Below are positions 5,780 through 6,822 of a stretch of 6,822 nucleotides of DNA, piece after piece. Each line of letters starts with the position of its first letter. Positions within the stretch are counted from its first letter, which is position 1. This DNA is from Sulfuricurvum sp. (GTDB lineage: Bacteria > Campylobacterota > Campylobacteria > Campylobacterales > Sulfurimonadaceae), in assembly GCA_030679635.1 (NCBI GenBank), contig JAUXSZ010000201.1, positions 1 to 6,822 of the forward strand, given 5' to 3'. The notes below the pieces were generated by a model. That model did no database searches, was not told where the DNA came from, and saw only the letters and a program-made list of their open reading frames with translations. The position numbers were made by a program, and so were the translations under genes.

Positions 5780-6822
5780 GTCAAAAGTCCGAAGTCTTAG
5801 CCCTCAAATACCGACCAAAACGTTTTGAAGAGCTCATCGGCCAAGAGAGTATTTCCCAAACCCTTTCACTTGCCCTTGATACCAAGCGGCTCTCCCATGC
5901 GTATCTTTTTTCAGGATTACGCGGTTCAGGAAAAACCTCTACGGCGCGGATTCTTGCCAAATCTCTGATGTGCGATGAGGGTCCAACCTCCGCACCCTGT
6001 GACGTATGCTCCCATTGTATGATGGCCAACGAAGCGCGCCACATTGACATCATCGAAATGGATGCCGCATCAAGCCGTAAAATCGACGACATCCGTGATC
6101 TGATTGAGCACACGAAATACCGTCCTGCTGCAGGAAGATACAAAATATTCATCATCGATGAAGTGCACATGCTGACCAAAGAGGCGCATAACGCTCTGCT
6201 CAAAACACTCGAAGAGCCTCCCGATTATGTCAAATTTATCCTCGCAACCACCGATCCTCTCAAACTACCGGCAACTATTTTAAGCCGTACGCAGCATTTC
6301 CGCTTCAAGCGCATCAGCCACCCCAACATCGTTCATCACCTCAGTCATGTTCTCCACTTGGAAAATATCGAATTTCAAAGCGAAGCCCTCGATATTTTGG
6401 CGCGCAGCGGATCAGGAAGTCTTCGCGACACCCTCACCCTGCTCGATCAGGCGATCATCTACTCCAAAGGGTTCGTTGACGTCAAAACCGTTGCCGACAT
6501 GCTGGGACTTTTGGACCCCGCCTACATCGATACCCTTTTTGAAGCCATTTTTGCCAAGGACCGTCCGGCATTGATCCAAAAACTCAAAGAGCTTGAGAGC
6601 TATGAGGCAGAGATGGTGGTTGATGAGCTGATCGCCTATCTCAAAGAGAAACTGTATGAAGGGGATCATCGCTTTAATCCACTGATTATCGAGCGGTTTT
6701 TTAGAATTTTGAGCGATGCCAAAACCCTCTTTGCCATCAATGCGGACGGCGGTTTTGTTATCAGTCTGATCCTCTTTAAAATGATCGAAGCCTTAAAGAT
6801 CAAAGAGATCGACGAGATGATC
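5776..6822 (+). CDS. dnaX: DNA polymerase III subunit gamma/tau, 3' end cut by window edge
   Basis: The first 349 codons of DnaX, the clamp-loader motor ATPase, run open to the window edge. KYRPKRFEELIGQE (11-24) is the family opening. Walker A is GLRGSGKTS (47-55). Zinc cysteines are C66, C75, C78 and C81. Walker B with the DExx box is IFIIDEVHML (124-133), followed by LLKTLEEPP (141-149). Sensor 1 is LATTDP (156-161). The SRT motif with the arginine finger is at 170-172; SRC is the more usual form. Sensor 2 is GSLRDTLTLLDQA (214-226). Domain III, the collar used for pentamer assembly, starts near 235 and is nearly complete at the edge. Any tau-specific C-terminal domain or frameshift site for gamma lies outside the window. 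It is the third gene of the rho-murI-dnaX operon, overlapping murI by four bases. Confidence 0.97.
   Translation, partial: MSQKSEVLALKYRPKRFEELIGQESISQTLSLALDTKRLSHAYLFSGLRGSGKTSTARILAKSLMCDEGPTSAPCDVCSHCMMANEARHIDIIEMDAASSRKIDDIRDLIEHTKYRPAAGRYKIFIIDEVHMLTKEAHNALLKTLEEPPDYVKFILATTDPLKLPATILSRTQHFRFKRISHPNIVHHLSHVLHLENIEFQSEALDILARSGSGSLRDTLTLLDQAIIYSKGFVDVKTVADMLGLLDPAYIDTLFEAIFAKDRPALIQKLKELESYEAEMVVDELIAYLKEKLYEGDHRFNPLIIERFFRILSDAKTLFAINADGGFVISLILFKMIEALKIKEIDEMI

Noticed and set aside
5781..6203. A 140-codon open frame on the minus strand opposite dnaX
   Set aside because: It is a long antisense open stretch but is Ser/Arg/Met-rich with no recognisable domain. dnaX motifs are intact on the plus strand.
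5776..6822. Programmed frameshift site for a short gamma form of DnaX
   Set aside because: I saw no A-rich slippery heptamer with a following hairpin in this part. In E. coli the site lies further downstream, beyond the window.
1..6822. Mobile element, CRISPR array, phage or defence system
   Set aside because: No transposase, integrase, long repeat, spacer array or toxin-like gene was found. All genes but one belong to recognised bacterial families, and nothing marks the remaining one as transferred.

Overview
The window is a stretch of ordinary chromosomal housekeeping genes, most likely from a Campylobacterota (epsilonproteobacterial) bacterium of the Sulfuricurvum/Sulfurimonas kind. The evidence for this is protein-level. 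The glutamate racemase places its catalytic cysteines at residues 70 and 181, which are the positions I recall for Helicobacter pylori MurI. The order rho-murI-dnaX also recalls pieces known from that phylum: rho next to murI in Helicobacter and rho next to dnaX in Campylobacter. Base composition looks moderate, higher than typical Campylobacter or Helicobacter, and this fits Sulfuricurvum better. The genus is an inference.

Left part, minus strand (about 1-2556): reading in the direction of transcription there is a short NfeD-type membrane protein, then a QmcA/stomatin-like SPFH protein 11 bases downstream, then after a 67-base gap rmuC, which runs off the left edge without its stop codon. 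NfeD plus SPFH is a widespread membrane-microdomain pair. RmuC is a membrane-anchored, nuclease-like protein. It has its own consensus -10 box in the gap and may be transcribed separately.

Middle, plus strand (2557-3564): a 116-base divergent intergenic region separates the nfeD gene from a small YchJ/UPF0225 protein with only one SEC-C zinc motif. This is followed by a small exported protein with a signal peptide and the look of an outer-membrane beta-barrel. I do not recognise a function for the latter.

Right part, plus strand (3565-6822): a perfect sigma70 consensus promoter (TTGACA, 17 bases, TATAAT) drives a tightly packed rho-murI-dnaX operon, with a 1-base gap and then a 4-base ATGA overlap. 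The roughly 76-base rho leader holds a 42-base tract with no G at all and 36% C, which is what a Rho-binding (rut) site looks like. Rho autoregulation in its own leader is therefore the most interesting testable idea here. dnaX runs off the right edge after 349 codons.

I see no mobile element, CRISPR array, tRNA, rRNA or convincing intrinsic terminator. I found no undescribed defence or biosynthetic system. The points worth a second look are regulatory (the rho leader, the divergent intergenic region) and the unassigned barrel protein.
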